From NCBI RefSeq assembly GCF_000004825.1, contig NW_008805066.1:744001-808000 (forward strand): a DNA stretch of 64,000 nt. The letters run 5' to 3'. This document shows positions 44,582-56,500 of the stretch, in pieces. This stretch comes from Heterostelium album PN500. Lineage: Eukaryota; Evosea; Eumycetozoa; Acytosteliales; Acytosteliaceae. The notes beneath the pieces are model-generated. The model was not told the origin of the DNA. It ran no database searches and saw only the letters and a program-made list of their open reading frames with translations. Both the position numbers and the translations under genes were made by a program. How positions within the stretch are numbered: the stretch's first letter is position 1; each line of letters opens with the position of its first letter.

Positions 44582-45718
44582 ATGAGTAATGAATCAGTAT
44601 ATAAGAATGAGTTGGCAATGTTTTTTGGTGACACACCCGATAAAGATGATACAAGACAAAATGACAGTGGCGATGAAAAAGACAATGGTGATCCAGAAGA
44701 AGACACTAGCGATTGTGAAGATTGCGTACCACCCTCAGCTGCTGCAGGTGGTGTATGTATAATTAACTAGATGATATTAGTGAAATATATAGCTATTATT
44801 AATATTAATAATGTTGTTGTTGTTGTTTTATTTTAAGGATATGAGTATGATGCCACAACCACAGTCGTTTAAGAGAGCTGGCGGTGGTAATACCGGTGTG
44901 AAAGGTGTGTTGGCAGACTATGCAGAGTTCAAAGAGAATCAGAGACAAGAGTATCTGGCGAAACAAGAGATGAATCGACAGATGCTAGAGAAGATGTGTG
45001 TCACCATCAAAGATAAACCACAGAAACCAAAAGACGAAGAGGAAGAGGAAGATGAAGATCTAAAGAGATTAAGAGAGAAGAGATTAGCACAGCTTAAATC
45101 AAACTCAAAGACATCGTCTCTACCGAAACTAAAGACATTTGGTTACCTCAAGCAAATATCACAACGTGAATACGTAGAGGAAATAGATAATGAACCACCC
45201 AATGTTTTTGTAATCATACATCTTTATCAAAATGTAAATATATATACACACATATATCTAACTTTATTATTAATCAATCAAATGTAATTAATAATAATAT
45301 AACAATATAATTATAATAATATGTTTATTATTATTATTATTAGTATATACCGGAATGTATTTTATTGAATCAACAACTCTCACAAATGGCTGTGAAATAT
45401 AGTCATATTAAATTCCTAAAGATTCTATCGACTGATGCAAAGGCAGACTATCACGACGAAGCATTACCAACTCTGCTTGTATATATCGGTGGTAAACTAT
45501 TGGTTTCGTTCATTCCAATCACTATGGAGTTGGAGAAAAACTTTGTTAAAGAAGATTTAGAAATGCTACTGGCGAGTTACGACATTATACCGAGTCCTAT
45601 CAAATCACAACAACGCTGGGAACATTCTCTTAGTGATAAGAAATCAACATCATCATCCATTCACAAACAAAACAAATATGATGATGAAGATGAAGAAGAA
45701 GAAGATGATGATTATTAG
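44582..45718 (+). CDS. Phosducin-like protein (thioredoxin-fold chaperone)
   Basis: Exons 44582-44752, 44838-45233 and 45344-45718 join in frame to about 313 residues. An acidic N-terminus (DDTRQNDSGDEKD) is followed by NTGVKGVLADYAEFKENQRQ, the conserved helix-1 motif of phosducin-like proteins. A basic helical region and a thioredoxin fold follow (VFVIIHLYQNYIPEC, then FLKILSTDAKADY, LPTLLVYIGGKLLVSFI). The C-terminus is acidic. PhLP1-type proteins work with the CCT chaperonin to assemble G-protein beta-gamma dimers, and in Dictyostelium PhLP1 is needed for G-protein signalling; the Gbg-binding motif and C-terminal position favour PhLP1 over the PhLP2/3 types. The thioredoxin fold lacks a CxxC active site, as usual. 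Confidence 0.8.
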
Positions 45719-45808
45719 ATTATAAATAATAATAATGATAAACAATAAAATTACTTAAAAAATTAACAAAAAAACGATTATTTATTATTATTTACTATTT
45801 CTTAATAT

Positions 45809-47646
45809 TTAATATTTAAGTTCTCTTTGTATTGGAATTGGATGTGCTTCAGTGTTAAATACATATTTATCCAATGGGATAATCGAAGGATCTGCAAATA
45901 ATAAATAGAAATACTTGATTGTTTCCGCCAAGAAGAAACTCTGTTGGATGTCGTCTTTGGCGCCTTCGGGTTTGTTGACATCACGGATACCGACGAAACC
46001 ATTGGGTGTTCTACAATGCTTTTCGAGTGCTTCAAACATCTTCCATCCCCAATCTTGGTATTTGGGGTCACCGGTGAGTCTCCACATGTAAAAGACCGAC
46101 TCGATTGCTTCTGGTCGCAGAATGAATTCCGACTTTCCGTGTGAACCGTAGATGTTTTGCTCGCCAGTACGTGGATCGAAATAGATTTGCTCGGGACCGA
46201 GTCCCGATTTCGAATTGAAATAAGAGTTGACACAGGTCTTGGTGACTTGCTCCGCCATCTCAAAGTGTTTCTTGTTGAGTTTGTCGTCCTGAGTGATGTT
46301 GGCGGCAACTCCCAGAGCAAACATACCACCTGCCATACAAGCAAGATGCTCCATCGTGTGAGAGTTCTCACGTCCATAGATAATGGAGAGGTATCCCTCG
46401 CCTTTTGGAGAGACAGTGTAGAGTGTTTCGTGCATTGCCTCCACTGCCTCCAAGTACATTCTGCGGTATTGGTTGTGTTGTGGATGTGTCTCTGGTGTGT
46501 AGAGCCACATCTTTAGTAGATATTCATAGTAGGAGTCGGCCATTGATCCCATGGACAATGTGCTTCCACACGGACCACTTCCATCGGGTCGCACATAGAT
46601 TGGGATCAAACCCTTCGTAGTCTTTGGCATGGCGTCGAGCTTGTCGAGAATGGCCGCTGCCTTGTCGGCCCAAACACTCTTACCGGTCAGCTTTGAGAGA
46701 TGAGTGAATTCAATGAACAACGTTCCGACGTCTGCCATAATCAAGCAATTGCCTGACCAGCTAGGAATCTTGGCGGTTCCCTTGGCAAAGTTCAAATAGG
46801 TCTTGGGGAATGGCGAATCACTGGGGAATGCCATCAAGAGGATATTACCGATATCCTCTGCCTTCTCCAAAAACATTTGATCGCCAGTCTGCTCGTACAT
46901 CGCTAGATAGGCGCCGAGCATTCTAATGGTGACCTCGAACACTGACAATCCCTCGCCAGTGTCCTTGCGGTGATCCAGCTTTGTGGCGACCCATTCACGC
47001 GCCGTGGCAAACTCCTCTTCCAGCCCCATAAAGTAGAGAGTATCCATACCATCGACAATCGACAGTCCCAAGTGGAACCAGTTCTTTCCTTTCTTCTGGA
47101 GGGGTGTAAGTTCGTCGTCACCCCATGCAAACTCCACATATCTATCCCATGCGAATTTCATTGCATTACGCACAGCCGATGCACGCTCGATATTCTTCTC
47201 TCTATTCGCTTCGTACGCCAACTTTGTCTTATCGAATGGCGATGCTCTGTTCATCTCATGACCACCACCCTTCTTTTGTTCATCGTTAATCAGAGGAACG
47301 CCATTGTTTGCAGCGTCACCCGTTGTCGATGGTGTCTTTGAATCCTTTGGTATGAAATCACCTGGTTTATATATATCTGGTTTCTTTGTTGTTTTCACTT
47401 TATTTGTAATATTACTAACCTATTGTTATTGTTATATATATTTACTTAATTAATAAAACTAATAGATAATATATGTTTTATATTTTTATTATATATGTTA
47501 ATAATAATTACCAATACATTCTTCCATTTAATAGATACAGAAGGTGGTTCTCTCATTGGTTTAGAACTATCGAAACTTAATATAGTAATTGAACCAATGA
47601 GAAACACTGCTGTAAAAACAGCAAGTACAACATTTTTCTTTAACAT
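45809..47646 (-). CDS. GH47 class I alpha-1,2-mannosidase (ER/Golgi N-glycan processing)
   Basis: Exon 1 (47512-47646) encodes a type II signal anchor (MLKKNVVLAVFTAVFLIGSITIL). Exon 2 (45809-47419) starts at an internal GTTAGT acceptor and joins in frame to about 581 residues. The catalytic (alpha/alpha)7 barrel shows SIVDGMDTLYFMGL, FEVTIRMLGAYLAMYE, PSWSGNCLIMADVGTL, GPCGSTLSMGSMADSYYEYL, HLACMAGGMFALG and RPEAIESVFYMWRLTGD, ending FNTEAHP with the Ca-binding Thr. All acidic catalytic residues seem present, so an active exo-alpha-1,2-mannosidase trimming Man9 glycans is expected. Whether it is the ER or Golgi enzyme cannot be decided from sequence alone; short luminal stem and length fit either. 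Confidence 0.87.
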
Positions 47647-48001
47647 ATCTATTACTACTATTATACGAATATTATTAATATCATCAAAACATTCAATACA
47701 ATTTATATATAATTTTGATAAATAGATAAAGAATAAATAAAGATAGTAAGCAGTAACAACAACAAATTTTAAATTTAATTAAATTTGGAAAAAACAATAA
47801 TTCATTATATTCTTTTTTTTTTTTTGTTTTTTTGGTTCAAATTTTTTTAAAAAGAAGAGATTGTGTGGTGACATATTAGCAAGGTTGCCACGTTTGGGAG
47901 TGTTGTTTGCAGTTTATCATATTAAAGTAGAAATAAGCATTGATTAGGAATCGTTAAAGTGTAGTTTATGATCGATCGATCATTTGTTTCCAATTTTTAT
48001 T

Positions 48002-49240
48002 TCAATGTTTTGAAAGTTTATCTGAAATAGTGTATTTATCTCTTGCTACGGTTGGATCGTAGACTTCCCATCTCGATGCTGGAAATATATGTTTATTCTT
48101 TTCATACCACGACTTTTCAACTACTTTACCTGCATGAGTCTGTTTATTTTTTGAGAGAAGAGAAGAAGAAGATTTTAGTTTATAAAATTAATTTAAATTT
48201 AAATAAATATTGTTATTGAATAGTTACCTCATCTTTCTCAACGGTTGCATCACTGACCAATCTAACATCATCATGTACATCGAATTTAAAGAGAGGACCA
48301 GACTTTCCTCTTGCCTTCTCTATAATTAAATCATAGAATGAATAATTCTATTTTGTTTTTTTTTTCATTAATGTTAATTAATTAATAAGTTCATTTAGTT
48401 GTTTACAACATGTTTGTTTGTTTGTTGTTGCTATTCACTTACATGTGGTATAATTAAATCTTCTTTAATAAATAATAAATGATCTACAGAGACACCACGA
48501 AGTTCTTTGAATTCTTGTCTTGCCATCTCTAGGAACTTGTCGATTGTGGTGCCTTTGGTACATTGCAATACTCTACGATGTCCACTACCATCCCAATAAC
48601 TGTATGTAATCTCAACGACCTCTGCCTTTATCTTATCTTGATCTTCAATCCACTGTTTAGCAAGTTTCTCTCTTTCCATTCTTTCTTGTTCCTCACGTTC
48701 CTTATCCGGTAGAAATTCTGTATTAACTGTTGGATCTTTACCAAGTTTAAATTTATTATTATTTTTATTACTACTATTATTATTTACATTTGAAACTGAG
48801 TTATCATCATCATTATTATTCTTATCATTATTTTTGTTGTCTTCTTTATCTTGTTCTTGATCTTCTTCATCATCTTCTACATCAAAAGATAGTTTATTTT
48901 TTGTAACTTTTTTTTGTTTTTTCTTCTTTGATTGAATTGTACTGTTGCTTGATGATGAACGTTTCTTATTATCATCTTGAAGTTGCTGCTGTTGTTGTTG
49001 TAGATCATTGCCTTTAAGATTGCTTGTAAATTCAGACATTGAAACTAGACCTACATTCTTAAAGGCATTCGATGTATCGTTTGCAGATTCAAACTTTTGA
49101 TTGATATTGACAACCGATGTCTTATTGTCCTCTTTAATCTTTTCCTTCAGTTTATTCAACTCTCTCTGTTCATTCTCTCGCTGTTTCTCCATCATCCTAA
49201 TCCTCATTCCATCACCTGATCCACCTTTATATTCCGCCAT
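48002..49240 (-). CDS. FAM50/XAP5-family nuclear protein
   Basis: Exons 48443-49240, 48228-48347 and 48002-48139 join in frame to about 351 residues. The N-terminus is a coiled, charged helix ([18 protein letters not shown]), followed by an Asp/Asn-rich low-complexity part with basic KKKKQKKV. The conserved C-terminal block is clear: [48 protein letters not shown], then [38 protein letters not shown] and [23 protein letters not shown]50/XAP5 proteins (XCT in plants) are nuclear and linked to transcription and splicing regulation. The acceptor of exon 2 was chosen because it alone keeps the NYSFYDL block in frame. Confidence 0.85.
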
Positions 49241-49479
49241 CTTTCTATAACTACGTACTTCTTCTTCTTCTTCTTCTTAAACAACAAACAACACTACACT
49301 TTATTAATCGATTCAATGCAATTGTACAATTTTAGCATGAAAAAGAATGATTGTTGAATTTTTTTGAATTTTTTTTAAATTTTCTGTTTTTTCGGTCGGA
49401 TACTGGTCTGAGCGAAAAACACCAGTGTAACTGTTGACACTAGACTGGTTATCTATTTTTATAAATATAGAATAAAACA

Positions 49480-50215
49480 ATGGATAGCGATGATGAAATA
49501 TCACTTAGACCAGATTCATTAGCAGCGTTACAAGAGTTTCTAAAGGAACAGCAAATACGTGATCAAGAAGAAACTGAGAAACCGTCGGTTGATGTCTCCG
49601 AAGATTGGAATCTATCACAATTCTGGGTAAATATATATACTAATATATATATATTTAATGGTTATTTTAATTTAATTTGTTATTATGTATTTATAATAGT
49701 ATGAACCATCTACATCTAAATTCGTAGCGGAAACAATAGCAAAGGAAATCGAAGGTAAGAAACGTGTGTTGTTTCTCTCGACTCCATCGATTTTCAAAGC
49801 GGTCTATCAAGATGAGCAGTTGGCTAGTCAGTTGGATTTCCACTTGTTCGAGTATGATAAGCGATTCCAGGTGTTTGGCGAGCGTTTCAGAGTTTACGAT
49901 TATCGTGATCCCCTAGGATTCCCAAAGAAATACAAAGCGTCGTTCGATTACATCTGTTTCGATCCACCATTCCTCAGTCAAGAGTGTATGGAGAAGGTGG
50001 CACTCAGCATCAATGCACTGTCACATGCCAACACCAAACTACTCGTTTTAACAGGTCGTATTCAATGGCCACACATTCAACGGCTATTCGCCAACATGCG
50101 TATCTGTAAGTTTGTACCGGAGCACCCTAGACTTCAAAACGACTTTTTCTGTTGTTCAAACTATGCATCCGAACAACTTGGTAAAGAAGAACAAGAAAAA
50201 GAACAAGAAAAATAG
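49480..50215 (+). CDS. eEF1A lysine methyltransferase 1 (EFM5/N6AMT2 type)
   Basis: Exon 1 (49480-49626) and exon 2 (49700-50215) join in frame to 220 residues, close to the family norm. Exon 1 gives the acidic leader and RPDSLAALQEFLKEQ, conserved in this family, ending with NLSQFW; exon 2 starts YEPSTSKFVAETIAKE. The class I methyltransferase core shows VLFLSTPSIF, an acidic FEYDKRF loop and the DPPF tetrapeptide (YICFDPPFLSQECM). C-terminal KFVPEHPRLQNDFFCCSNY matches the substrate-side end. Members were once annotated as DNA N6-adenine methyltransferases because of DPPF but are known to trimethylate a lysine of elongation factor 1A. Lys/Glu repeat at the end is low complexity. Confidence 0.85.
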
Positions 50216-50615
50216 AAAGAAGAAGAATCTTACAAACAACAAAACAACAAAACAACAATAATCAACAACAACAACAACAACCAACACTTTGTTATAACCA
50301 ACTTCAGTTCGAACTTGGTAGTGTTAGGTTAGTTAGTCAAAAAAGTACAACATAACAAAACATAACATAGCTATAACATAACATTGCTATAACATTCATA
50401 TAAATAAATAAGTATATCATTTATTTGTTTTTATTGTTTCCAAATATAACTTATCCAAGGTGTACCTTTACTAATACAAAAATAGTTATCAATCGATCAA
50501 TCAAACCAAATTTTTTTGTTGTTTGTTGATTTTAATAACGGATGAGATGAGGTGGTGTGTGCTGTGTGTTTGTTATTGTTATTGTTATTTTGACATCTAT
50601 GGTTAATCTCTCTGT
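50216..50615. other. Intergenic region with short tandem repeats
   Basis: Convergent 3' flanks of the methyltransferase and GMF genes. It contains CAACAACAA runs and short repeats of CATAACA at 50347-50400. No gene seen. Confidence 0.5.
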
Positions 50616-51319
50616 TTATTTGAAGAAAGCCAACTTCTCTCTCAACCACTCTTCGGTCAAAGTGCTTGGAGTCTCAGCGTCGAACGACTTACCCAACTCC
50701 AATGCACGGAAGAGCTTCTCCTTGTTGGCAGAGTAGGTCATGGCCAAAGCTGGTGAGATACCCTTTGGCATGTAGTAAATGAATACGATTGGATATGAAA
50801 TACGACCATCTTGATGAGTGTATTTGGTTCTAAAAGAAATAAAAAGCAATAATTATAATTGCAATTATAATCAATAATCGATGCATTCTATAATCAAACA
50901 ACAACTAACCTACACATAAACAATATATCTTGGTGTTGAAGTGGACAACTCCTCTTGTAATTTCTCCAATGAAATATCAATGATCTCATCAGCAATGACG
51001 AATCTATGTGCATCTTTATCGATTCTAACTAAAAGTATTTAAATAATAATAATAATAAAAGTTAATATAAATATTTTTTAATAACAATAAATTAATAAAT
51101 ATAATCTATCTATCTACTATATTATATATTAATACATACAGATCAAAGCAGATGGCTTTGGATCTTTGGCCATCTTGAACTTCTTGAAGACTTGAAGAAC
51201 ATCAGCATCGATTTCACAGGTTGCCTAAAATAACGATTGATTTGATAGATCGATTTACAATATGATATCATCACTGTTAGTTTGATAGAAAACATTGCTA
51301 TTTATATAATTTTTACCAT
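50616..51319 (-). CDS. Glia maturation factor (ADF-H domain, Arp2/3 debranching)
   Basis: Four exons, 51317-51319, 51140-51224, 50914-51028 and 50616-50829, give exactly 138 residues, the usual GMF length. The protein begins MATCEIDADVLQVFKKFK and contains ALIFRIDKDAHRFVIADE, then YTHQDGRISYPIVFIYYMPK and LTEEWLREKLAFF. GMF is a member of the ADF/cofilin fold that binds the Arp2/3 complex and debranches actin networks rather than severing filaments. The HDGR-like motif and absence of an actin-binding G-site agree with GMF over cofilin. The first coding exon consists only of the ATG, immediately followed by a GTAAAA donor. Confidence 0.88.
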
Positions 51320-51810
51320 TTTATTATTATTGTTTATATATCTTTATTTATTAATAACCAAAAAATGATCATATGATTTATTTTTTTTAAGGTATTCAGA
51401 AAAAGAAAAAAATAAAAGATTTTTTTCATCACTAGAAAAGTTTGAACCATATTTAAAAATGGGTTTTTTTGTTTGCAATGGTCTTTGCCTTTCATCTCCA
51501 CTCATTGGAAATTTCGATGTTATTGGTATTTAATTGATTGGATAGTTATGTTAACAATGAAGTTAAACTGATTACATATTTATATTTACTAAACATTTAA
51601 CTAGTTTACCATAGATATTAAAATTCTGATTAGTGAATTGTTCTAAGTCAGTTGTTTTTGATTAAACTTAAAAATTTAATTAATTTTTTTTAGTTCTGAA
51701 TGTTCAAATTTTATATTAATCAAGAAATCTAATAGCTATAAATATTAAAAATAGAATTATTATAATAAATTTTTTTTTTCATAATAATAAAGTTATATCA
51801 AAAGTTAATA
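51320..51810. other. Intergenic region with conserved B-box-gene promoter
   Basis: The last ~90 bp before the B-box gene (from about 51721) repeat the upstream region of the B-box gene at 43792, including GAAATCTAATAGC.ATAAA and AAAAATAGAATTATTATAAT. The rest is AT-rich. Confidence 0.6.
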
Positions 51811-53277
51811 ATGACTAATCAATGTTTAAATCATCAAAGATCACACGAATTCATTTGTTATCAATGTAATAGTTTGATGTGTTCAAAATGTATCACCAAT
51901 CACAGCAAAGATCATCCTGATCATTCCGATCAATTTGAACATATCGATGACATCAAGGATTCATTGAGTACATTGAAATTAGATGATATTATTGACACCA
52001 CCACAACAACAACAACTAATACAGAAAGTAATTGTAAAAATAGTAATGATTTTTATTCACAAATCAATAATAAATTTAAATCTTTATGGGAATCATTAAG
52101 GATCATCGACATCCAGATATCAAAGATTATCAACAACAGAGAATGAAATCAAAGAACACTTTGAACAATTACATCAATATCTAATCAGAGAAGAACATAA
52201 ACTACAAAGAGATATTATCAATGATAAACATACAATCACAAATCAAATCGATAATAATATAAATCACTTGAAATATGCATTAAATATTATAAATATATTT
52301 TATAAATTAAATAGTAATATTAGTAATGACACTAATAATGATGATAAAAATAATAGTATAAGTCTTAGTTGCTATGATCAATCAATAATTGCAGATACAA
52401 CAACATTATATTCAATAACAACAATTATGGAATCAATTCGATCAAGTTCATCATTACAATCATTTGTCAATGATAACAATCAAACATTGTTTTATGATAA
52501 AAATAATAATTATTTCAATATCGATGAACTTCTCGAACAACATTCCAATTCATCAACATCATTATTATTAGATATCATTTATAAATACAACAATGAATTC
52601 AATGAATCAACAACAAACACAGACAATAATAACTTAACATTATCATCATATAAATTATCAATCAAACAACCTGATTTCAATCAATTGAATTCAATCATTG
52701 AACAATCAATCAAACTTGATAAGATTGGATCAAATGAATCAATAGATACAAAAACAACAACAAGCAACAATGATAATAAACAATCTTATATTTTCACAAC
52801 ACCCAACTTATTGATTAAACAACAATTGGAATCGACCACTGTCGAGACCGATATTACAAAGTACTTATCTGAAATCGATAAACTTGAAGGTTATCTAAGA
52901 GCTGCTAGAAAGGTAATTAGAAATTTATATTAATAGTAATAATAGTCAATAGTTTATTTTTTTCATATTATATTTATAAATTTATACAGATGATCAAATG
53001 TCACAGAGAAAAAGAAAAAGAATTTGAAGCTAAAGAGGAAAAGATTGCAGTTCAGGAAGAATACATTGTCAAGCTTGAAATGAGACTCGCAGAAAAGGAC
53101 GAGAGAGTCGACAGCCTGGCTAAGCAGATCAAAGAAGGAAAGGAAGCTCAGGAAAGAGAGTTGAATCTTATTTTAACTGCTTTTTCGAATACTGGTGTAG
53201 AGTTTGAGAGAAGATTAAAGAACAGTGATAAGAAGCTTTTTCTTCTGAAAAAACAAGAGACTGATCAGGAGAATTAA
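51811..53277 (+). CDS. B-box zinc-finger protein with replaced coiled-coil tail, one frameshift
   Basis: Exon 1 starts at 51811 (MTNQCLNHQRSHEFICYQCN) and is close to the gene at 42027-43792 at DNA level. One extra G near 52099-52101 (TTAAGGATC versus TTAAGATC) shifts the frame and creates an early stop at 52146; the homologous frame resumes and runs to 52912, where it splices to 52990-53277. After SYIFTTPNL the beta-propeller-like part of the relative is absent; instead a coiled coil follows (YLSEIDKLEGYLRAARK, then KEKEFEAKEEKIAVQEEYIV and KNSDKKLFLLKKQETDQ). The gene is therefore a chimera of a B-box head and a foreign coiled-coil tail. Either a young pseudogene or an error at one base. 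Promoter conserved with its relative. Confidence 0.7.
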
Positions 53278-53535
53278 TTTAATCAATTTAAAGATCTCAA
53301 AGTAAAAAATCAACTCTGTTTCTATAAATAAAAGATTGATCATAGTTGTTTTTCTACTTTTAAAATTTAATTTGATTATTTTTCTTTTTTAAAGTCCATA
53401 TCTATTTATAAATTACGAATTTTTGATTATTTGATTATATGTTAATATATATGATATATATATATTTTATTAGAATTTGAGATATAGTTTGATTTGTTTT
53501 TTTTAGATATTAATTGTGGATAAATATAGTTTTGG
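53278..53535. other. Intergenic (convergent 3' flanks)
   Basis: AT-rich spacer between the B-box chimera and the Piezo gene. No gene seen. Confidence 0.5.
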
Positions 53536-56500
53536 TTATGTTTGTTTCTTTGTCATTTCATAAAGTAGATTGGCATTTCTGAAAACTTGAATCAATTCAT
53601 TATAGAGTTCTTCTTCAAGAATTAGATCACCATATTGTCTAGCAATCAATACGTCTTCGAGCATCTTTTCGATTTCATCGCATACCTGGATGTTCTCGAG
53701 AGTAATGCGTAGTGCCATACCGGTTACATACATACGAAGGAAACGACCGACAGAGAGTACAACACCAACGTACAGACCAATGATACCGGCACTCACCAGT
53801 GTGCTAGCCAGTCCATTTGGAAGTCGCGAGGAAATGGTGATAAAGTTGAGAGGAGTTCCATCGGTTTGAGACATCATCCAATACTGCTGAGGTGGATAGG
53901 TGTTGTTAACTGAAACCATTGTGAACATTACATCGATCATAGATGCAGGTTTTCCAGGATTGGATGGATAAAGCAGATTTCCACTGACACCAGGCAGACG
54001 AATGAATTTATAGAATAAACCGGATGTGGTAAAAGTGTTGTTTGCCGAAGTACCATTGACAATGGCAGCGAAATCCTCTTGTTGAGTACGATTCAAAAGT
54101 ACAACATTACTTCCATCGATGTTGATATTGATGTTTCCACTTCTACTGAGGGTGTAATCCACCTTGATAGACAGTTCATTATTGATAAGATATTGTTGGA
54201 GTTGTGAACGTGCCGGTGGCGATAGATTCCAATTGACTTCTGAGAATGTGTTGATGCTTATCAATTGAGTTCCGGCCTGGTCGTCGGTGGTGATGAACGT
54301 CTCTGCCGACCTAAGCTTGGAAAAGTAGGTATTGTTGACAAATGTACTCTTCCAATCGGGAATACCGTCCAAATTGGCAACAGAAAGATCTTGGCTGATG
54401 CTAAGGAATGGATTCAATCCCATGATAGACACTTGGATATTGACAGAGGTGACAGGCTCGATGTTGGAACCTGGCAAACCGGATGACAAAATGATAAGTG
54501 GGAACCAAAGAATCAGAACAATACCAATAAAGAATGCAACACCAGTTGTAAACTTTTCAAAGATTGGTTGTTTCTGACCTTTCTTTCTGCCTTGACGTTT
54601 GATCCATTCCTGTCGACAGTGCACACTGAAGATGGTGGCATAGAGATCTTCAAACTTGAGCCAGTCGTAGAACAACAGAGTGGTATCGGTGGCAATCCAA
54701 TCGAGGAGTGTTCTCATTTCGAAAACAAATGGAATGGCACGATAGATTGAGAATCCAATATTGTGGAAGTTGGAGTAGCCGTCCATAAGGAAACGGTTCT
54801 CGGCAAGAATAGGATATCCATAGCAAATCTGAAGTGCGGAATAATAGAGATAAACACATTTGAGAACGTAGAATATCACCAGTGTCCAAGTGTATCTTAT
54901 ATCGAATGGTTTCTGAATGAGATCGGGGAAGTAGAAGAACAGGAACACATGATATAGTACAGTAAGCACCACTTGGAATGCAAATTTAGCTTTAACCGAT
55001 CGATACAGATAGATAATTCTATCAAGAATGATAATACCGAATTGTGAGAGTAAAATAGCAATGTATTGTCTGGGGATGACGTTTTGTTCGAGGAATTGGG
55101 TGATGTCAGACGATGGAATCGCTGTGAAGTTCTGTGGGAACACCACCAAGAACAAAAGACATACGAAATCGGTAAAGAATATTGGGATATAGTAATCTCT
55201 ACCGGTTTTTTCAGAGGTATCGAATATATTCTTAAAGTAACTGTCAAACCATTGAACTGCCAAAGGTGGTGGAGGTATTTTGGTTGTTGTTGCTCAATAG
55301 ATTGATGTAAAGCTTCTGCTGAAATGATCCAATCTTCGGGTTGTTGTGATGATGTTCCTTCCATTTCATATTCATACTCCTCTTCATAATTTGGATCATG
55401 AACATCCATTTCAACTTGATCATTATTATTATTGTCATCATTATTATTATTATTGTTGTTATTGTTATTATTGTTATTATTATTGTTGTTGTTGTTATCA
55501 TGGTCATCATTCATCATCATCACCATCACCATTACCACCACTACTAACATTTGTTATTATTGCTGAACTTTGTTTTTTAGAAATCTTACTTCCACTTGTT
55601 CGAATACCAGATCTAGTTGTAGTGGTTGAAGTAGTTGTTGTTTTGGTTTCATGAACTTCTCCACCATCACTGGTGCTATAGTGATGTGTAATAGTTTCAC
55701 CACTACCACTCAGAGCCAAGTCAGAATGAAGGATACTTTGATGTGGGGAATCAATTTGTTTGTCATCTTGGGAAGTAATAGTTTTTAGTGTAGTGGTAGT
55801 CTTTGAACCACTTCCACTCTTTTTCTTTCCTTTACGTGTTACACGAGTGACAACATATTCGATAATCTCTTCCTCCTCTTCTTCGTCCTCCTCCTCTTCC
55901 TCTTCATGTAGTGTTTCCGATTCTACCTTTAGGAATTGTTTGATATTCTCCTTTTGGATTTGCTCCAACGATTCTACGGTGCCTGGCATTGGTGGTTTAG
56001 GATCGATGTCCTGACTGACCGATGTCTCGTCGAAACTCCATAAACCTTTGGATTGATAGACATGTCGGTGCCATAGACAAGCCAAAAAGATAGCTAGATC
56101 CCACCATGAACCAGCCAAGAATGGTCCTTGGATGTCATTGATACCTATCATGTAGGGAAGTGAGAGATATCGCTTCGATAAGTCATCGTTGTATTGCTTG
56201 GTATCCCAGCAAGTCTCGAAACTAGCATAGTAATAACCGTTAACTCCACTTATAACACAGAATATATCGATTTGGAATATGTATTTCAAACAGATAACTA
56301 TACTACTATAACCAATGAGGAATCGCCAGAATGGTTTAGAAGGTCTCGGACTCTCATAGAGTCTACCAAAGAGGAATACAGCGAATACATAGACAAGTGA
56401 TATTACATTGGCATAGAACACAGCATTACAAATACAACACATAAAAGCAATCCATTTACTTTCGTCTCTGGCAATCCTGCTGATACCACGAACGATACGC

